Of a DNA stretch of 64,000 bases, positions 61,877 through 64,000 are shown in pieces (the stretch's first letter is position 1; every line of letters starts with the position of its first letter). Made by a program: the position numbers and the translations under genes. A model generated the notes under the pieces. The model searched no databases and was not told the origin of the DNA. It saw nothing but the letters and a program-made list of their open reading frames with translations. Origin of the DNA: Candidatus Gastranaerophilales bacterium (GTDB lineage: Bacteria > Cyanobacteriota > Vampirovibrionia > Gastranaerophilales > Gastranaerophilaceae); the NCBI GenBank assembly GCA_944324345.1, contig CALUVT010000001.1, forward strand, positions 434,001-498,000, written 5' to 3'.

Positions 61877-62113
61877 TCAGTATCGCGATGTTTTATTATA
61901 TCTGGCATTTCTTGCATTTACTGCATAACAGGCAATGTTTAATCGTTGTTTAAGATTCATCATATTCCTGTACATACTTGCGTAATCATTCATCGCACTC
62001 ATCATTTTTTGCGGATCAATCATAGATTCCATGTTGTCGTGATTATCAACTTTTTCTTCCGCGTATTTCTTGACCAAAAGCTGGTCAATATAGTCCTCAG
62101 CACCTATTGCCAT
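61877..62113 (-). CDS. Small Met/Asn-rich helical protein, unknown function
   Basis: The product has 78 residues, helical, rich in Met, Asn, Tyr and Lys (MIDPQKMMSAMNDYASMYRNMMNLKQRL). GGGAGG 7 bases before the ATG supports the start. No signal or membrane segment. It may share a transcript with maf. Small helical proteins near the coiled-coil cluster are common in this window, but no homology was seen. Confidence 0.5.
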   Translation of the reverse strand: MAIGAEDYIDQLLVKKYAEEKVDNHDNMESMIDPQKMMSAMNDYASMYRNMMNLKQRLNIACYAVNARNARYNKTSRY

Positions 62114-62328
62114 TGCTGTCCTCCCTAAATTTAATTGTTATCCTATTGACGTGTTGGTGAGAAAGTTTATAAAATATCCTATATATTTCCTATATATATA
62201 CTAAGTATTTCTTTCCCAAAAAATTGCTTATTTTTACAAAAATAGTTAACATTTGTTAATATATTTTTTTCTAAACCTTAATTTTGTTCGATAATAAATT
62301 AAAATTTTTGTAATTTTTTTAAATATGC

Positions 62329-62334
62329 TATAAT
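62329..62334 (+). promoter_or_regulatory. -10 element of the U32-like gene, leaderless arrangement
   Basis: A perfect TATAAT ends 6 bases before the ATG at 62341; TTGTAA lies 15 bases upstream. The 227-base region 62114-62340 otherwise holds only AT-rich sequence with no gene. Confidence 0.5.
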
Positions 62335-62340
62335 AAACCT

Positions 62341-63990
62341 ATGGGAAGTATAAAAATAGTTTCACCGGTCAAAAAACCTGAAGATATTGACGTTTTCTCA
62401 AAAGAAACATCTTGCAGGGATTATTATGTTTATTATAAAAAGTTTTTGAATAACAATTTTGAATATGTAAATGAGTTTGTAGAAGCGGCAAAACGCAATA
62501 AGTGTGCTATTTATATAAATTTTAAGCACGATATAACAGAAGAAAATTTACCGGAAATAAAAAGAATGCTTAAATTTCTGAAGACTGCCGGTATAAACGG
62601 AATATTTATAAACAGTTTTGCAATTTTAGAGGCTATAAAGGTTTTTAATTTGCCGTTCAAAGTCATAGCTGATTCATATTTTGATATACACAATTTAGCG
62701 GGAATTGATTTTATAAATAATTTCCACAAAGTTAGCGAAATTATTATCACAGAAGAAATATATATGAAAAATATTTCCAAAATAAAGCAGTATACAAAAT
62801 TGCCGCTGGCTATAGACAGCGACAATCTTCCCTATTGTGCCGAAGATATAAAGAAATTAAAGGCCATAGACAGCGTTGTAATAAAAGGTAAGTTTAATAA
62901 TTCTGAAGAAATTCTTGAAGCAATTGAACTTATCCAAAAAATTCTTGATAAACCGAAGTTATTCAAGCATCAAAAACTTCCTTTTAAACATGTAAGGAAA
63001 AGTATTTACAGCACAAATCATTTTTTAGGCGTTGTTGTTAGTGCAGAAGGAAAGGATTTCAAATTTAGCCGTAATATTAAAAACTTTGATTGGGATATAA
63101 AAAGTGCCAGAATAAAAAAAGATATTGATTATTCAAAAAAAGATATATATAGAATTAACCTGCGTCTTTCTGAGCTGGCTCAACTTAAGGAACTTGAAAA
63201 ATACATAAAAAAAATTGGCACAAATCCTATTTATTCTATAGAATATGGCGAAATTCTTGCAACAAGAGATCTTGCGACAAGTAGTTTTAAAGATATTATA
63301 ACGAAGGTTAAAAAGTTTTGTACAAAATATGGAATAAAATTCCAGCTTTCAACACCGAGAATTCTTATCGAAAGAGATTTTGACAGGGTTTATGAGTATG
63401 AGAAACAAATCTTATTGCAAAATCCTGCACCTGATAGCCTGATTATAAATAATATAGGATACTTTTGGACCGCAATTAATGACCCTGAAATAAATCATAT
63501 TCCGATAGAAATAGGTCAGGGGATAAATTTGCTCAACAGTCTTTCAATAAAGTGCTTGAATAATTTGTCTCAAATTGATACTATAGATTTTACATCTTTT
63601 TCCGACATCGAAAGCACCATAAAAACTATAAAAAAAATCAAAAATGACATCCCAAATCGAAAATATACGATTGCAGGGAATGTAAGAGTCCCAAGTTTGG
63701 GTCTGTGTCCGTTGAATAACGATAGTGCGATAATATCGAGACTTTCCTGTCAGGCTCCTTGTCATAGAGGAGGTTATGCACTCTTAGATCCGTCTTTAGG
63801 AAAACTTTTCCCGTTTACGTGCGATGGTTTCTGCAGAATGCATATGTTTGAAGATAGAATTCTTGAACAGTTTGACAAAGTTGATGAATTATACAAGGCC
63901 GGCGTTAATGAGTTTGTATTTGATTTTAGTGCCCTTAATGCAAAATTTATACCCGTGCTGTTAAACAAGTTTTTTATAGAAGTAGTTTAA
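62341..63990 (+). CDS. U32-peptidase-like protein
   Basis: The product has 549 residues. A TIM-barrel-like N-terminal part (GINGIFINSFAILEA, VIADSYFDIHNLAG) is followed by a second barrel and a Cys-rich end: GLCPLNN, SCQAPCHRGGY and TCDGFCRMHMFE, which hold at least six Cys like the Fe-S cluster of U32 proteins (UbiU/V, RlhA, TrhP). U32 members hydroxylate tRNA, rRNA or ubiquinone rather than act as peptidases; which activity applies is unknown. TATAAT ends 6 bases before the ATG with no ribosome site, so the message may be leaderless. The stop lies 10 bases before the window end. Confidence 0.7.
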   Translation: MGSIKIVSPVKKPEDIDVFSKETSCRDYYVYYKKFLNNNFEYVNEFVEAAKRNKCAIYINFKHDITEENLPEIKRMLKFLKTAGINGIFINSFAILEAIKVFNLPFKVIADSYFDIHNLAGIDFINNFHKVSEIIITEEIYMKNISKIKQYTKLPLAIDSDNLPYCAEDIKKLKAIDSVVIKGKFNNSEEILEAIELIQKILDKPKLFKHQKLPFKHVRKSIYSTNHFLGVVVSAEGKDFKFSRNIKNFDWDIKSARIKKDIDYSKKDIYRINLRLSELAQLKELEKYIKKIGTNPIYSIEYGEILATRDLATSSFKDIITKVKKFCTKYGIKFQLSTPRILIERDFDRVYEYEKQILLQNPAPDSLIINNIGYFWTAINDPEINHIPIEIGQGINLLNSLSIKCLNNLSQIDTIDFTSFSDIESTIKTIKKIKNDIPNRKYTIAGNVRVPSLGLCPLNNDSAIISRLSCQAPCHRGGYALLDPSLGKLFPFTCDGFCRMHMFEDRILEQFDKVDELYKAGVNEFVFDFSALNAKFIPVLLNKFFIEVV

Positions 63991-64000
63991 AAATTTTTTT

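Overview
The window looks like a 64 kb piece of chromosome from a non-photosynthetic relative of the cyanobacteria, most likely a gut Melainabacteria/Vampirovibrionia lineage such as Gastranaerophilales. This is an inference. It rests on the strong AT richness, several prepilins with a GFTLAEVLITLG-type N-terminus, type IV pilus motor ATPases combined with flagellar export genes, and a carbonic anhydrase-like protein that closely resembles the N-terminal domain of cyanobacterial CcmM. No rRNA, CRISPR array, prophage or insertion sequence was seen.

Layout. 1-4.1 kb: the end of ribosomal protein S1, then a group of lineage-specific coiled-coil and glycine-rich proteins. 4.3-9 kb: a divergent purH, two cell-surface glycan genes (glycosyltransferase, TupA-type ATP-grasp), a dCMP deaminase and prepilin 1. 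9.1-15.4 kb: flagellar basal-body and export genes fliE-fliF-fliG-like-fliH-flhA, then yidD. 15.4-23.6 kb: prepilin 2, glyQ, two tandem APC amino-acid permeases, pgi, a small exported protein and trxB. 23.9-32.6 kb: a PilT-family ATPase, recO, clpB, two envelope proteins including an M48 lipoprotein, glmS and tRNA-Thr. 32.6-42.2 kb: prepilin 3, metK behind a structured leader, the CcmM-like carbonic anhydrase, a YibE/F membrane protein, a 1481-residue AsmA/TamB-like protein and rubrerythrin. 42.3-51.1 kb: an ABC sugar-importer ATPase beside a PAS histidine-kinase homologue that has lost its phosphoacceptor His, aroQ, a candidate small RNA, the biotin genes bioF-bioG-bioC, and prepilins 4 and 5. 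51-64 kb: lysS, pilT, recF, yraN, queF, a dicarboxylate/amino-acid symporter, two tRNA-Pro genes, a TPR membrane protein, a SEC-C protein, maf and a U32-peptidase-like protein.

The most striking signal concerns the prepilins. The window has exactly three 10-nt G or C homopolymers, and each lies inside a short leader reading frame with a good ribosome-binding site just upstream of a prepilin gene. In all three the leader stops early at the observed length of 10. Adding one base (or removing two) would fuse the leader in frame, without a stop, to the prepilin. Two are G tracts in homologous segments. The third is a C tract in an unrelated sequence with its own near-consensus promoter. This suggests phase-variable, or slippage-controlled, prepilin expression. 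In two of them a perfect 12-13 bp inverted repeat also places the prepilin ATG in its loop.

A second recurring pattern is a -10 hexamer ending about six bases before the start codon with no Shine-Dalgarno sequence (recF, queF, the U32 gene, several prepilins, the TPR gene). It implies common leaderless mRNAs. Functions below come from reading motifs in the translated sequence; no database search was run.
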